64,000 nucleotides of DNA from Rhodobacter sp. (GTDB lineage Bacteria; Pseudomonadota; Alphaproteobacteria; Rhodobacterales; Rhodobacteraceae), in NCBI GenBank assembly GCA_020637555.1, contig JACKKF010000010.1, positions 1-64,000 of the forward strand, in the 5' to 3' direction. How positions within the stretch are numbered: the stretch's first letter is position 1; each line of letters starts with the position of its first letter. The position numbers were made by a program, and so were the translations under genes. This document shows, in pieces, positions 1 to 9,214 of this stretch. The notes under the pieces were generated by a model that saw nothing but the letters and a program-made list of their open reading frames with translations, did no database searches and had not been told where the DNA came from.

Positions 1-2
1 TC

Positions 3-383
3 GGCCTGTTCGCCGACGAAACCGACCTCGATACCTTGACGGCCGGGTGGCTTCGCCTGCGCGACCTGTTGCAGCGGACCGATTTCGGTCCACGCCGCGC
101 ACCCGAGGTCGGCCCCGGCCGCCACATCACCGACCCCGAAGCCGCCCGCGACCATCTGCGCGCGCATGCCGCGACAGCCTATCACCCGGTTGGCACGCTG
201 CGCATGGGCACCGATACCGACGCGCCGGTCACGGCGCGCCTGGCCCTGCGGGGGATGCGGGCCCTGTGGGTCGCCGATGCCAGCATCATGCCGGCCGTGA
301 CCTCGGCCAATACCAACGCCCCATCCATGATGATCGGCTATCGCGCCGGCGAGATGATCGCCACCGACGCGCTGGCCGCCTGA
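3..383 (+). CDS. GMC-family FAD oxidoreductase, C-terminal part (5' end outside window)
   Basis: This is the C-terminal end of a glucose-methanol-choline oxidoreductase; the N-terminal FAD-binding half lies upstream of the window. The visible part carries the two family hallmarks: the active-site stretch HPVGTLRMG, whose His is a catalytic base in choline dehydrogenase-type members, and the final FAD/substrate block ending in NTNAPSMMI. Family members oxidise primary or secondary alcohols with FAD. The gene sits 19 bp upstream of a HisD-family dehydrogenase and is likely co-transcribed with it. The substrate cannot be deduced from this fragment. The family call is secure; the exact subfamily is not. 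Confidence 0.9.
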   Translation, partial: GLFADETDLDTLTAGWLRLRDLLQRTDFGPRRAPEVGPGRHITDPEAARDHLRAHAATAYHPVGTLRMGTDTDAPVTARLALRGMRALWVADASIMPAVTSANTNAPSMMIGYRAGEMIATDALAA

Positions 384-402
384 TCCAGACAAAGAGGACC
401 CC

Positions 403-1713
403 ATGGCCATTTCGCATCTGAAGTCCGGTAAACCCGCCGACGAGCGCGCCGAGGACGACGCCAAGGTGCGCGCTGTCGTCGAGGCGACGCTGGCGGATAT
501 CGAAGCGCGCGGCGACGCGGCGGTTCGCGACCTGTCCGCCCGGTTCGACAACTATGACCCGCCCGGTTTCCGCCTGTCGCAATCCGAGATCGCGGCCGCG
601 ATGCAACAGGTCTCGGCCCGTGACATGGAAGACATCCGCTTTGCGCAGAAGCAGATCCGCACCTTTGCCGAGGCGCAGCGCGCCAGCATGACGGATATCG
701 AGATCGAAACCATGCCGGGCGTCATCCTGGGCCACAGGAACATCCCGGTGCAATCGGTCGGCTGTTATGTTCCCGGCGGCAAGTTCCCGATGGTCGCCTC
801 GGCGCACATGTCGGTGCTGACAGCGAATGTGGCGGGGGTGCCGCGCATCGTCGCCTCGGCCCCGCCGGTCAACGGCGCGCCGCATCCGGCGATCGTTGCG
901 GCGATGCATCTGGGCGGCGCCCATGAAATCTATGTGCTGGGCGGCATGCAGGCGGTCGGTGCGATGGCCCTCGGCACCGAAACGATCGAACCCGTGCACA
1001 TGCTGGTTGGCCCGGGCAACGCCTTTGTCGCCGAAGCCAAGCGCCAGCTATACGGCCGTGTGGGCATCGATCTGTTCGCAGGACCGACCGAAACCATGGT
1101 CATCGCCGACGACACGGTCGATGCCGAGCTTTGCGCCACCGATCTGCTGGGGCAGGCCGAACATGGCTACAACTCTCCCGCGTGCCTGATCACCAACAGC
1201 CGCAAGCTGGCCGAGGGCACCCTGGCCGAGATCGATCGCCTTCTGGCGATCCTGCCCACCCGCGACACCGCCGCCGTGAGCTGGCGCGACTATGGCGACG
1301 TGATCCTGTGCGACACCTATGACGAGATGCTGCAGGTCGCGAACGACATGGCCTATGAGCACGTCCAGGTGATGACCGACCGCGACGACTGGTTTCTCGA
1401 TCGGATGCACAGCTATGGCGCGCTGTTCCTGGGCCCGCGCACCAACGTCGCCAATGGTGACAAGGTCATCGGCACCAACCACACCCTGCCGACGAAGAAG
1501 GCCGGGCGCTACACCGGTGGGCTGTGGGTCGGCAAATTCCTGAAAACCCACAGCTATCAGCGTGTCACCACCGACGAGGCCGCCGCGCTGATCGGGGCCT
1601 ATGGCAGCCGGCTGTGCCTGCTGGAGGGGTTCGTCGGTCATGCCGAACAGTGCAACATCCGGGTGCGCCGCTATGGCGGTCGCAATGTGCCGTATGGCGG
1701 CGCGGCGGACTGA
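403..1713 (+). CDS. HisD-family dehydrogenase, resembling sulfopropanediol dehydrogenase HpsN rather than true histidinol dehydrogenase
   Basis: A 436-residue NAD-dependent zinc dehydrogenase of the histidinol dehydrogenase superfamily. The zinc and catalytic residues of HisD all have counterparts: Gln251 and His254 in GQAEHG, Glu319-His320 in YEHV, Asp353 in NGDKV, and His413. Spacing is normal and length is full. The wording of conserved blocks ([29 protein letters not shown]) resembles the HpsN branch, which oxidises 2,3-dihydroxypropane-1-sulfonate to sulfolactate, from my memory of that family. No other his genes are nearby; neighbours are catabolic. A clear AAAGAGGA ribosome site precedes the ATG. 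The substrate remains an inference, and another polyol-like compound is possible. Confidence 0.8.
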   Translation: MAISHLKSGKPADERAEDDAKVRAVVEATLADIEARGDAAVRDLSARFDNYDPPGFRLSQSEIAAAMQQVSARDMEDIRFAQKQIRTFAEAQRASMTDIEIETMPGVILGHRNIPVQSVGCYVPGGKFPMVASAHMSVLTANVAGVPRIVASAPPVNGAPHPAIVAAMHLGGAHEIYVLGGMQAVGAMALGTETIEPVHMLVGPGNAFVAEAKRQLYGRVGIDLFAGPTETMVIADDTVDAELCATDLLGQAEHGYNSPACLITNSRKLAEGTLAEIDRLLAILPTRDTAAVSWRDYGDVILCDTYDEMLQVANDMAYEHVQVMTDRDDWFLDRMHSYGALFLGPRTNVANGDKVIGTNHTLPTKKAGRYTGGLWVGKFLKTHSYQRVTTDEAAALIGAYGSRLCLLEGFVGHAEQCNIRVRRYGGRNVPYGGAAD

Positions 1714-1749
1714 GACCGCGCCCGGACCCGGGCAACGAGGCACCAGGAC

Positions 1750-2793
1750 ATGAGCACCGCCGAGCAGTTGAAATCGCTGATCGCGCCATTTCGCAAGACG
1801 GCCGAGACCGCCTCGCTGGCGGGGCTGCGCACGGCTCTCGAGGGGCTGATGGCGCCCGACGCCGTGCTGCGCCTTTGCCACCCGTTCGGTGATCTTGCGG
1901 GGCCCGGGGCGCTGACCGGGGTTGCCTATGCCCCCTTGCTGAATGCGCTGCCCGATCTCGAGCGGCGCGATCAGATCGTGCTGGCCGGCACAACCGCCGA
2001 AGGCCAGGACTGGATCGGCTGCATGGGGGCCTATATGGGCACCTTTCTGGCGCCCTTTCTGGACATTCCGCCGACCGGCCATCTGGCGCACATGCGCTAT
2101 CACGAGTTTTTCCGCGTCGAGGCGGGCCAGGTCGTCGAAATGCAGGCGATCTGGGACATCCCCGAACTGATGATGCAGGCCGGGGCCTGGCCGATGGCCC
2201 CGCAGTTGGGTGCCTTTCTCAGCACCCCGGGACCGATGAGCGGGGACGGACTGGCGGTATCGGGGGATGGCGCGGCCGCGCTGGCGCGTGTCGTCGCGAT
2301 GCTGACGGACCTGTGCCGGCACCCGGCCGATCCCGACCCGACGGTGATGAACCTGGCGGCGCACTGGCATCCCCGGTTCAACTGGTATGGCCCCGCGGGG
2401 ATTGGCGCGGCGCGGGGCATCGCCGGGTTCCGCCACTGGCACCAGATCCCGTTTCTTCAGGCAATGCCCGACCGCAAGCTGGACGCGATGGGCGATCTGA
2501 TGTCGCATTGGATCGCCGAAGGCGACTATGTCTGCGAAACCGGCTGGCCCAACATGCGCCTGACACTGTCGGGCGACGGCTGGATGGGCATCGCCCCGGC
2601 GGGTCGCGAGGTTCTGCTGCGCAGTCTCGATTTCTGGCGGATCGAGGACGGGTTGATCCGCGAGAACTGGGTGCTGGTCGATCTGCTGGACCTGTATGCG
2701 CAACTGGGCGTGGACGTGTTTGCCCGCTTGCGGGCGTTCAACAAGGCGCGCAGGCTCGGCCCGATGACCCTCGATCCAGGATTGACCCGATGA
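1750..2793 (+). CDS. SnoaL/NTF2-like protein, probably two tandem domains
   Basis: A 347-residue protein with the composition of the SnoaL-like/nuclear transport factor 2 superfamily. There are two similar halves of about 150 residues, each containing a His/Trp-rich segment such as MNLAAHWHPRFNWYGPAGIGA and a Trp-rich strand near the end (RSLDFWRIEDGLIRENWVL). No signal peptide or membrane segment is seen. Such folds serve as small-molecule cyclases, isomerases or dehydratases, but no catalytic assignment can be made here. The stop codon overlaps the start of the downstream SDR by 4 bp, implying translational coupling. A second, related SnoaL-like gene occurs at 4583, so the pathway seems to need two of these proteins. 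Confidence 0.65.
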   Translation: MSTAEQLKSLIAPFRKTAETASLAGLRTALEGLMAPDAVLRLCHPFGDLAGPGALTGVAYAPLLNALPDLERRDQIVLAGTTAEGQDWIGCMGAYMGTFLAPFLDIPPTGHLAHMRYHEFFRVEAGQVVEMQAIWDIPELMMQAGAWPMAPQLGAFLSTPGPMSGDGLAVSGDGAAALARVVAMLTDLCRHPADPDPTVMNLAAHWHPRFNWYGPAGIGAARGIAGFRHWHQIPFLQAMPDRKLDAMGDLMSHWIAEGDYVCETGWPNMRLTLSGDGWMGIAPAGREVLLRSLDFWRIEDGLIRENWVLVDLLDLYAQLGVDVFARLRAFNKARRLGPMTLDPGLTR

Positions 2794-3560
2794 GCATGAC
2801 TCTCCCCCGAACCCCTTCCTTCCGACTGGATGGCAAGCACGCGCTGGTGACTGGCGCATCCTCGGGAATCGGGCTGGGCTGCGCGGTGGCGCTGGCCGAC
2901 GCCGGTGCCGAGGTCACGCTTGTTGCCCGCAACGCGGACCGCCTGCACGCGGTTACGGCCGCCTTGCGAGAGGCTGGTTTCCCGGCGCGGGCGCTGGCGC
3001 TCGACATCACCGACCTTGACGCGACAGCCCGGGCCGTTGCCGATCACGGGCCGTTCGACGTTCTGGTCAACTCGGCCGGGTTGGCGCGGCACACGCCCGC
3101 GCTGGATACCAGCCCTGCCGATTATGACACTGTCACCGACCTGAACGTGCGTGCGGCCTATTTTCTGACCCGGGAAGTGGCCCGCGGGCTGATCGCGGCG
3201 GGCAAGCCCGGCAGCCTGATCAATGTCTCCAGCCAGATGGGCCACGTCGGCGGCGTCGACCGGGCGGTGTATTGCGCGACGAAACACGCGCTGGAAGGGA
3301 TGACAAAGGCGATGGCGATCGAATGGGGCCGTCACGGGATCCGCGTCAACACGCTTTGCCCCACCTTCATCCGCACGCCTCTGGGCGAACAGACGCTGGC
3401 GATTCCCGAACGAAAGGCCTGGATCGAACGCATGATCAAGCTGGGCCGCGTAGGCGAGGTCGAGGACCTGATGGGCCCCGTCGTGTTCCTTGCCTCGGAT
3501 GCCTCGGCGTTGATGACCGGAACCAGCCTGCTGATCGATGGCGGCTGGACCGCGGATTGA
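2790..3560 (+). CDS. Short-chain dehydrogenase/reductase (SDR)
   Basis: A 256-residue classical SDR. The Rossmann motif TGASSGIG is at residues 21-28, NSAG is near residue 95, and the catalytic Ser147/148, Tyr161 and Lys165 are in order (INVSSQ...YCATK). The C-terminal LIDGGW block is present. It is an NAD(P)(H)-dependent alcohol/ketone oxidoreductase acting in the cytoplasm. I chose the ATG inside the ATGA overlap with the preceding SnoaL-like gene, because the long in-frame extension upstream would lie entirely within that gene and has no SDR similarity. It probably works with the HisD-like and GMC enzymes on successive oxidation states of one carbon skeleton. The substrate is unknown. Confidence 0.9.
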   Translation: MSMTLPRTPSFRLDGKHALVTGASSGIGLGCAVALADAGAEVTLVARNADRLHAVTAALREAGFPARALALDITDLDATARAVADHGPFDVLVNSAGLARHTPALDTSPADYDTVTDLNVRAAYFLTREVARGLIAAGKPGSLINVSSQMGHVGGVDRAVYCATKHALEGMTKAMAIEWGRHGIRVNTLCPTFIRTPLGEQTLAIPERKAWIERMIKLGRVGEVEDLMGPVVFLASDASALMTGTSLLIDGGWTAD

Positions 3561-3572
3561 GGGGGGGCGACA

Positions 3573-4586
3573 ATGGCGAACAAGATCACCTCACTCGATG
3601 TCGCGCGGCGCGCCGGCGTCAGCCAGTCGGCCGTCAGCCGGGTTTTCTCTGGGGCCTCGGCCTCGGCCGCGACGGCGGAAAAGGTGCGCAGGGCGGCGGA
3701 CGAGCTGGGCTATCGACCCAACTCGCTGGCGCGGGCGATGATCACCGGCAAAAGCCGGATGATCGGTCTGGTCGTGGCGTATCTGGACAATCAGTTCTAC
3801 CCGGTCGCGATGGAGAAGCTGGCGACCGCGCTGCAAGAGCGCGGCTATCACGTCCTGCTTTTCATGGCTGGCAACGACCCCGAGCGTGTGGAAACCGTCG
3901 TCCAGGAGCTGATGGATTACCAGGTCGAAGGGATCGTCACCGCCTCGGTCGGGATGTCGAACGATGTCGTGATGCGCTGCGAAAGCGCAGGCATTCCGGT
4001 GGTCATGTTCAACCGCGGTCAGCACGACGCGCGCCTGTCCGAGGTGACATCGGACAATATCGCCGGGGGCCGGGCGGTCGCGAACTTCCTTGTTGCGGGC
4101 GGGCACCGGCGCATCGCGCATATCGCCGGTTGGAAGGGGTCCTCGACCGGACAGGACCGCACGGCGGGGTTCCTGGGCGGGCTGCGCGATCTGGGCACCG
4201 ACGCCGTCGCGGTCGAGGACGGTCTCTACAAGCGCGAGACCGCCGCGGATCTGGCGCGCGGACTCTTCAGTCGGGCCGACCGGCCCGATGCGGTGTTCGT
4301 GGGCAATGACCACATGGCCTTTGCCGTGCTGGATGTCCTGCGCTTCGAACTGGGCCTGTCGGTGCCGGGCGATGTCTCGGTCGTGGGCTATGATGACGTG
4401 CCGATGGCCGCCTGGTCCGCCTATGACCTGACCACCATCCGCCAGCCGATCAATCGCATGGTCGAGGCCACGGTCGAGGCCATCCTGTCGCGCATCGAGG
4501 GCGATGCCGATCCGCGCCACATCCGCATTCCCGGGCCGCTGATGATCCGCGGCTCGGCCCGCAAACCGAGAGGCTTCAACACATGA
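3573..4586 (+). CDS. LacI-family transcriptional regulator
   Basis: A 337-residue LacI/GalR-type repressor. The helix-turn-helix occupies residues 5-24 (ITSLDVARRAGVSQSAVSRV), the hinge helix contains LARAM at 52-56, and a periplasmic-binding-protein-like effector domain follows (GLVVAYLDNQFYP..., SVVGYDDVPMA). It lies inside the operon 12 bp after the SDR and overlaps the next gene by 4 bp, so it is probably the local, autoregulated control protein of this catabolic operon. The effector is likely a pathway substrate or a sugar-like intermediate. The operon promoter is outside the window, so no operator can be shown. Confidence 0.92.
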   Translation: MANKITSLDVARRAGVSQSAVSRVFSGASASAATAEKVRRAADELGYRPNSLARAMITGKSRMIGLVVAYLDNQFYPVAMEKLATALQERGYHVLLFMAGNDPERVETVVQELMDYQVEGIVTASVGMSNDVVMRCESAGIPVVMFNRGQHDARLSEVTSDNIAGGRAVANFLVAGGHRRIAHIAGWKGSSTGQDRTAGFLGGLRDLGTDAVAVEDGLYKRETAADLARGLFSRADRPDAVFVGNDHMAFAVLDVLRFELGLSVPGDVSVVGYDDVPMAAWSAYDLTTIRQPINRMVEATVEAILSRIEGDADPRHIRIPGPLMIRGSARKPRGFNT

Positions 4587-5557
4587 CCGGATTCGCCGGC
4601 AAATGGGCGGACCTGCCCGACTATATCATCGGCATTACCCGCGAGATCTGGGAGGATCGCGGGATCGAAACCCTGAACCGCTATTATGCGCCGGACATTC
4701 CCGTGCGTTCGCCGATGGGGGTGAGCCGCGGGAACCAGGGGGTGATCGCCGCGACGATGGCCACCTGCCACGAGTTTCCAGACCGCCAGCTTTACGCCGA
4801 GGATGTCATCTGGTCGCAGCACGCGGACGACGGCTATCTGTCCTCGCACCGGCTGCTGACGACGGCGACCCACACGCAGGACGGCCAGTTCGGCCCGGCG
4901 ACGGGTCGGCAATGGACGGTGCGGGTGATCGCCGATTGCGCTGTCCGGGGCGATCAGATCCATGACGAATGGCTGGTGCGCGACTATGGCGGCATGGTGC
5001 GGCAAATGGGGCTGGAACCGCGCGCCTTTGCCGCGCAACTGATCCACGACGAAGGCGGCCCGGATCACGCCGGTCGGCCGTTCCTGCCGGAACACGATGT
5101 TGACGGCGGCTATCATGGCCGGGGAAACGACAATCCCTGGGGCGCGCGCTATGCCGAGTCCCTGAATCGCGTCATGGCCAAGGATTTCAACCACATCATC
5201 GCGGATTACGACCGCGCGGTGATCGGCGAATATGCGGGCGCCCAGACGGCGATCGGCCGCGACGCGGTATGCCGGTTCTGGCTGGGCCTTCGGTCGGCGT
5301 TTCCTGACGCCGACTTCCGCATCCATCATCAGATCGGCATGGACGGCGGGATGCTCAGCCCCCGAGCCGCTGTGCGTTGGTCGCTGGATGGCACGCATTC
5401 CGGCTGGGGCGCCTTTGGCCGCCCGACCGGCGCGCGCGTTCATGTGTTCGGCATCTCTCATGCCGAATTCGGACCCTGGGGCCTGCGGCGCGAATACGCC
5501 TTTTTCGATGAAATCGCGATCTGGAAGCAGATCCTCCTACAGACAGGTGACTCATGA
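4583..5557 (+). CDS. SnoaL/NTF2-like protein (second copy in operon)
   Basis: A 324-residue SnoaL-like (ester-cyclase/NTF2 superfamily) protein that again looks like two domains in tandem. The first half contains YAPDIPVRSPMG and a Trp-rich strand, the second contains KDFNHIIADYDRAVIGEYAG and a final ISHAEFGPWGLRREYAFFDEIAIWKQ segment. No signal peptide is present. It overlaps the LacI gene upstream and the cupin gene downstream by 4 bp each. It is a paralogue in architecture, not a near-identical duplicate, of the protein at 1750. The biochemical role is unknown. Recurrence of a double NTF2-like protein within one operon suggests two related cyclisation, hydration or isomerisation steps, but that is inference. 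Confidence 0.65.
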   Translation: MTGFAGKWADLPDYIIGITREIWEDRGIETLNRYYAPDIPVRSPMGVSRGNQGVIAATMATCHEFPDRQLYAEDVIWSQHADDGYLSSHRLLTTATHTQDGQFGPATGRQWTVRVIADCAVRGDQIHDEWLVRDYGGMVRQMGLEPRAFAAQLIHDEGGPDHAGRPFLPEHDVDGGYHGRGNDNPWGARYAESLNRVMAKDFNHIIADYDRAVIGEYAGAQTAIGRDAVCRFWLGLRSAFPDADFRIHHQIGMDGGMLSPRAAVRWSLDGTHSGWGAFGRPTGARVHVFGISHAEFGPWGLRREYAFFDEIAIWKQILLQTGDS

Positions 5558-6531
5558 CCCCCGCTGAGATGGACGCCCGCATCGTCCGCTATGGTGACCT
5601 GCGGCCCTGCCGCACCGCCTTCATCGATGCCCATACGCCCGGCTCGGATCAGAAGGAGAACTTCACCATCATCGGCGCCGGTGTCACCGAAAGCCCGCAT
5701 CAGCATGTCCATATCCGCGAGACACCCGGCTTCAACATCGGTGCCGCGGGCCAGCCGCCGAAGTGCCGCAACTCACTGCATTTTCACCGCACGGCCGAGG
5801 TGTTCTTCGTTCTGAAGGGTCGTTGGCGGTTCTTCTGGGGCCGCCATGGCACCGACGGCGAGTTCATCGCGAACGAGGGGGACATCTTCAACATCCCCAC
5901 CGGCATCTTTCGCGGGTTCGAGAATGTCGGCACCGACTATGGCATGATCATGTCGATCCTGGGTGGCGACGATGCGGGCGGCGGCGTGGTCTGGGCGCCG
6001 CAGGTGATCGCAGACGCGCGCGATCACGGTCTGGTGCTGGGCGAGAACGGTGTGATCTATGACACCAAGGCCGGCGAGAGCCTGCCGCACAATGTCCATC
6101 CGATGGCGCCCCTGTCCGAGGACGCCTGCGCGGCAATCCCCGTGGTTCCGGCCGAGGCCGTCGTGCGCGATTACGTCGCCCGCTACTGGGACCTGATGGC
6201 GCTGGCAATGAAGAAACCCGCGCGCGTGATCGGCGCCGACGCGCTGCTCAAGGATCGCCCGGGGTTCGAGGTCGACTTCCTGACCCGCGGCTCGATTCCG
6301 GCCGACCGCGTCGCCACCGACCGCCACGAGATCCTGATGCCGGTCAAGGGGCATTGGCGCCTGCACTGGGACGGCGGCGAAACCGTTCTGAACCCGGGCG
6401 ATACCTGCGCCGTGCCGCCCGGCCTGTCGCACGGGATCGAACCCGCCATGACCGGCGAGGCCAGTCTCTATCGCATCCGCAACACCGACGATCCGGCGGG
6501 CCTGACCTGGACCGGCTGGAAGGAGGACTGA
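5554..6531 (+). CDS. Bicupin domain protein
   Basis: A 325-residue protein with two cupin barrels. In the first, HFHRTAEVFFVLKGRWRFFWG followed by EGDIFNIPTGIFRGFENVG matches the two cupin motifs, with His ligands for a metal. The second half shows a weaker copy (ATDRHEILMPVKGHWRLHWDG, LNPGDTCAVPPGLSHGIEP). The early segment SPHQHVHIRE adds further histidines. Bicupins of this size include ring-cleaving dioxygenases, isomerases and decarboxylases; none can be specified. Translationally coupled to the genes on both sides (4-bp overlap upstream, 1-bp gap downstream), so it belongs to the same pathway. No export signal. Confidence 0.75.
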   Translation: MTPAEMDARIVRYGDLRPCRTAFIDAHTPGSDQKENFTIIGAGVTESPHQHVHIRETPGFNIGAAGQPPKCRNSLHFHRTAEVFFVLKGRWRFFWGRHGTDGEFIANEGDIFNIPTGIFRGFENVGTDYGMIMSILGGDDAGGGVVWAPQVIADARDHGLVLGENGVIYDTKAGESLPHNVHPMAPLSEDACAAIPVVPAEAVVRDYVARYWDLMALAMKKPARVIGADALLKDRPGFEVDFLTRGSIPADRVATDRHEILMPVKGHWRLHWDGGETVLNPGDTCAVPPGLSHGIEPAMTGEASLYRIRNTDDPAGLTWTGWKED

Positions 6532-6532
6532 C

Positions 6533-7654
6533 ATGCCCGTTCCCGTCACCCACGTCGGCAGCCTTCCCCGCACGCAGGAGGTCGTCGATTTCATCTTTGC
6601 GCGTGAACGCCAGGCCCCCTATGACACGGCCGCGTTCGATGCCTGCATGACCGCGGCCGTCGATGAAACGGTGCGCAGGCAGGTCGCCGCCGGGGTGAGC
6701 ATCGTCTCGGACGGAGAAACCTCGAAGATCAGCTATGCGACCTATGTCAAGGATCGCTACACGGGCTTTGACGGCGACAGCCCGCGCAATGCGCCCGCCG
6801 ACCTGAAACTGTTCCCCAGCTTCCTGAAGCGGATCGCCGACGAGGGCGGCACCCCCAGCTATGCGCGGCCGATGTGCGTGGGGCCGGTGGTTTCCCGGGG
6901 TCAGGGCGAACTGGACAAGGATATCGCCAACCTCAAGGCCGCCATGGCCCGACATGGGGCGCAGCGCGGCTTCATGAACGCCGCGTCGCCCGGTGTCATC
7001 AGCCTGTTCCTGCAGAACGCCTATTACCCGACGCGCGAGGCCTATCTCGCCGCGCTGGCTGACGCGATGAAGGAGGAATACGAAACCATCGTTGCCGCCG
7101 GGCTTGACCTGCAGCTCGATTGCCCGGACCTGGCGCTGAGCCGTCACATGCTGTTCACCGACCTGGACGACGATGCCTTTGTCAAGGTCGCCGCCCTGCA
7201 CGTCGAGGCCCTGAACCACGCCCTGCGCGACATCCCGCAAGACCGGGTGCGGGTGCATATCTGCTGGGGCAATTACGAGGGGCCGCATGTCTGCGACATC
7301 CCGATGGGCAAGATGTTCGACACGCTGATGGCAACCCGGTCGCGCTATGTGCTGTTCGAGACATCGAACCCCCGGCACGGGCACGAATGGGCAACCTTTC
7401 GCGACCGCCGCGCCGATATCCCCGAGGACAAGATCCTTGTGCCCGGCGTCGTCGATACGACCACCAACTTCGTCGAACATCCCGATCTTGTTGCGCAGCG
7501 GTTGCAGCGGTTCGTCGACATCGTCGGCGCCGACCGCGTGATCGCTGGCAGCGACTGCGGTTTTGGCACCTTTGCCGGGTTCGGCGCGGTCGATCCCGAA
7601 ATCGCCTATGCCAAGCTGGGCGCCCTGGCCGAAGGGGCGGCGCGCGTCTCGTGA
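6533..7654 (+). CDS. MetE C-terminal-like (cobalamin-independent methionine synthase II family) zinc protein
   Basis: A 373-residue single-barrel member of the MetE catalytic-domain/CoM-transferase superfamily. The four zinc ligands of MetE have counterparts: His242 and Cys244 in VHICWGNY, Glu276 in LFETSNPR, and Cys342 in GSDCGFGTF. The N-terminal folate/substrate domain of true MetE is absent, and the length fits the stand-alone family that includes epoxyalkane:CoM transferases and uncharacterised thiol-alkyl transferases. The zinc would activate a thiol for alkyl transfer or lyase-type chemistry. Its presence in a catabolic operon hints at cleavage or transfer of a methyl, alkyl or thioether group. 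The actual donor and acceptor are unknown. Confidence 0.82.
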   Translation: MPVPVTHVGSLPRTQEVVDFIFARERQAPYDTAAFDACMTAAVDETVRRQVAAGVSIVSDGETSKISYATYVKDRYTGFDGDSPRNAPADLKLFPSFLKRIADEGGTPSYARPMCVGPVVSRGQGELDKDIANLKAAMARHGAQRGFMNAASPGVISLFLQNAYYPTREAYLAALADAMKEEYETIVAAGLDLQLDCPDLALSRHMLFTDLDDDAFVKVAALHVEALNHALRDIPQDRVRVHICWGNYEGPHVCDIPMGKMFDTLMATRSRYVLFETSNPRHGHEWATFRDRRADIPEDKILVPGVVDTTTNFVEHPDLVAQRLQRFVDIVGADRVIAGSDCGFGTFAGFGAVDPEIAYAKLGALAEGAARVS

Positions 7655-8346
7655 CCCTGCCGCTGGTTCTCTTGCCCGGAATGATGTGCGACGCGCGCCT
7701 GTTCGCACCCCAGATCGCGGCGTTGTCGGCCGGGCGCAGCATTCTGGTGGCGGACCTGTCGGGTGCCGACACGATCCGCGCGCTGGCGACGCGGGTGCTG
7801 GATCAGGCGCCGCCGGTCTTTGCGCTGGCGGGTCTCAGCATGGGTGGCATCGTCGCGATGGAGATCCTGCGCCAGTCCCCGGCGCGCGTCGCCCGGCTGG
7901 CGTTGCTGGATACCAACCCTCGGGCCGAACTGCCCCAGGTCCAGGCCCGGCGCGGGCCCCAGATCGACAAGGTGCGCGCGGGCCATCTGCGCGCGGTGAT
8001 GCGCGACGAGATGAAGCCGAACTACCTGTCGGACGGTCCCGACAAGGCCCGCATCCTGGATCTGTGCATGGACATGGCCGAGTCCCTGGGCCCAGCGACC
8101 TTTGTCGCGCAATCGATTGCGCTGCGTGATCGGTCCGATCAGCAGGACACGCTGCGCACGGTTTCGGTGCCCAGCCTGATCCTGTGCGGGCGCGACGATG
8201 CGCTCTGCCCGGTCGAACGCCATGAACGGATGCACGCGCTGATCGCCGGTTCGACCCTGACAATCCTGGACCAGGCCGGCCATCTGCCCACGCTGGAACA
8301 ACCCGAACGCACCAACGCGGCGCTGCGCCGCTGGCTGGAGGTCTGA
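7651..8346 (+). CDS. Alpha/beta hydrolase
   Basis: A 231-residue alpha/beta-hydrolase-fold enzyme. The nucleophile elbow is GLSMGG with Ser63, preceded by the oxyanion stretch LLPGMMCDAR, and the C-terminal catalytic His is in QAGHLPTLEQPE. An Asp in the strand-7 region (GRDDALCP) can complete the triad. A GTG start overlapping the previous stop (GTGA) was chosen; a longer frame exists upstream but lies in the preceding gene. The protein ends where the next start begins. It probably hydrolyses an ester, lactone or enol-lactone intermediate. The exact substrate cannot be read. Confidence 0.85.
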   Translation: MTLPLVLLPGMMCDARLFAPQIAALSAGRSILVADLSGADTIRALATRVLDQAPPVFALAGLSMGGIVAMEILRQSPARVARLALLDTNPRAELPQVQARRGPQIDKVRAGHLRAVMRDEMKPNYLSDGPDKARILDLCMDMAESLGPATFVAQSIALRDRSDQQDTLRTVSVPSLILCGRDDALCPVERHERMHALIAGSTLTILDQAGHLPTLEQPERTNAALRRWLEV

Positions 8347-9044
8347 TGATGGACGCGACCCTTCTTTCCAAACTGGAATCGGTTGATACCCCCACTGTCT
8401 GCAATGCGATCGAGGTCGCCCAGGGCAAGCGCGGCTTCGACCGATTCACGCGGGGCACCGTGCTGTCCAGCGATCCCGATGCGCGCGCCATCGTCGGCTA
8501 TGCCCGCACCGCCGCAATCCGCGCGCAGACCCCGCCCTCGGACCCTGCCGAGGTGATCCGCGACCGCCGGATGGCGTATTACCGGCACATGGCTGGCGGC
8601 CCGCGCCCGGCCCTGGCCGTGGTGCAGGATCTCGACGGGGCCGGGGCCGTCGGCGCCTTTTGGGGCGAGATCAACACCACCGTGCACAAGGGCTTTGGCC
8701 TGGCCGGGGCCTTGACCAACGGGGTGATGCGCGACCTGGGGGATCTGCCCGCCGATTTTCCCGTCATCGCCGGATCGGTCGGTCCCAGCCATGCCTTTGT
8801 GCATGTGGTCGAGATCGGCCAACCCGTGACGGTCTTTGGCCTGACTGTCCACGAGGGTGATCTGGTCCATGCTGACCGGCACGGCGCGCTGGTCATCCCG
8901 CCCGAGGTGCTGCCTGATCTGGGCGCGGCGATCGACAGGCTGCTCAGCACCGAACGCATCGTCCTGGATGCCGCCCGCGCGCCCGGCTTCGACTTTGACC
9001 GGTTTCAGGCGGCGTGGCGCGCATTCGAAGCCGCGCGCACCTGA
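8346..9044 (+). CDS. RraA-like / 4-hydroxy-4-methyl-2-oxoglutarate aldolase-type protein
   Basis: A 232-residue member of the RraA-like superfamily. The aldolase signature Arg129-Asp130 (TNGVMRDL), which holds the divalent metal and pyruvate enolate in HMG/CHA aldolases, is conserved, along with VGPSHAFVHVVE and the DLVHADRHGALVIP block that follows it. Regulators of the RNase E inhibitor type usually lack parts of this site, so an enzymatic role is favoured. Family members cleave 4-hydroxy-2-oxo acids to pyruvate or decarboxylate oxaloacetate, which fits a terminal step of a degradation pathway. The start overlaps the hydrolase stop by one base. It is the last gene of the operon. Confidence 0.82.
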   Translation: MMDATLLSKLESVDTPTVCNAIEVAQGKRGFDRFTRGTVLSSDPDARAIVGYARTAAIRAQTPPSDPAEVIRDRRMAYYRHMAGGPRPALAVVQDLDGAGAVGAFWGEINTTVHKGFGLAGALTNGVMRDLGDLPADFPVIAGSVGPSHAFVHVVEIGQPVTVFGLTVHEGDLVHADRHGALVIPPEVLPDLGAAIDRLLSTERIVLDAARAPGFDFDRFQAAWRAFEAART

Positions 9045-9102
9045 CACAGGGCAGCCTTGCGCGGCTTCATTGTATCCGCAGCACAGACAATCAGCGGTAT
9101 GA

Positions 9103-9129
9103 AAGGCGACTTTGTTTCGAAGTTGCCTT
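9103..9129. terminator. Hairpin after the catabolic operon (possible terminator)
   Basis: Arms AAGGCGACTT and AAGTTGCCTT form a 10-bp stem with one G-U pair and a 7-nt loop, 58 bp past the RraA-like stop. There is no good U-run after it (AATTTG follows), so intrinsic termination would be weak; a regulatory hairpin in the leader of the next operon is equally possible. Confidence 0.4.
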
Positions 9130-9162
9130 AATTTGAACGCATTACGCCAACATTACTCTCTC

Positions 9163-9179
9163 ATCGGAAACGATCCGAT
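9163..9179. promoter_or_regulatory. Inverted repeat in the exopolysaccharide operon leader
   Basis: ATCGGA-5 nt-TCCGAT, 35 bp upstream of the Alg44-like start. It lies in an otherwise uncoding 170-bp region and could be an operator for the polysaccharide genes. No regulator can be matched to it. Confidence 0.3.
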
Positions 9180-9214
9180 TGTGCACCTAGTCGGGATTGA
9201 GTGGAGCGTTGGCA

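Noticed and set aside
403..1713. True histidinol dehydrogenase of histidine biosynthesis
   Set aside because: Conserved blocks resemble the HpsN branch more closely and no histidine genes are nearby.
1048..2859. 603-codon minus-strand open frame opposite the HisD- and SnoaL-like genes
   Set aside because: It lies antisense to two well-supported genes, has low-complexity basic composition and no domain; it is a GC-rich shadow frame.
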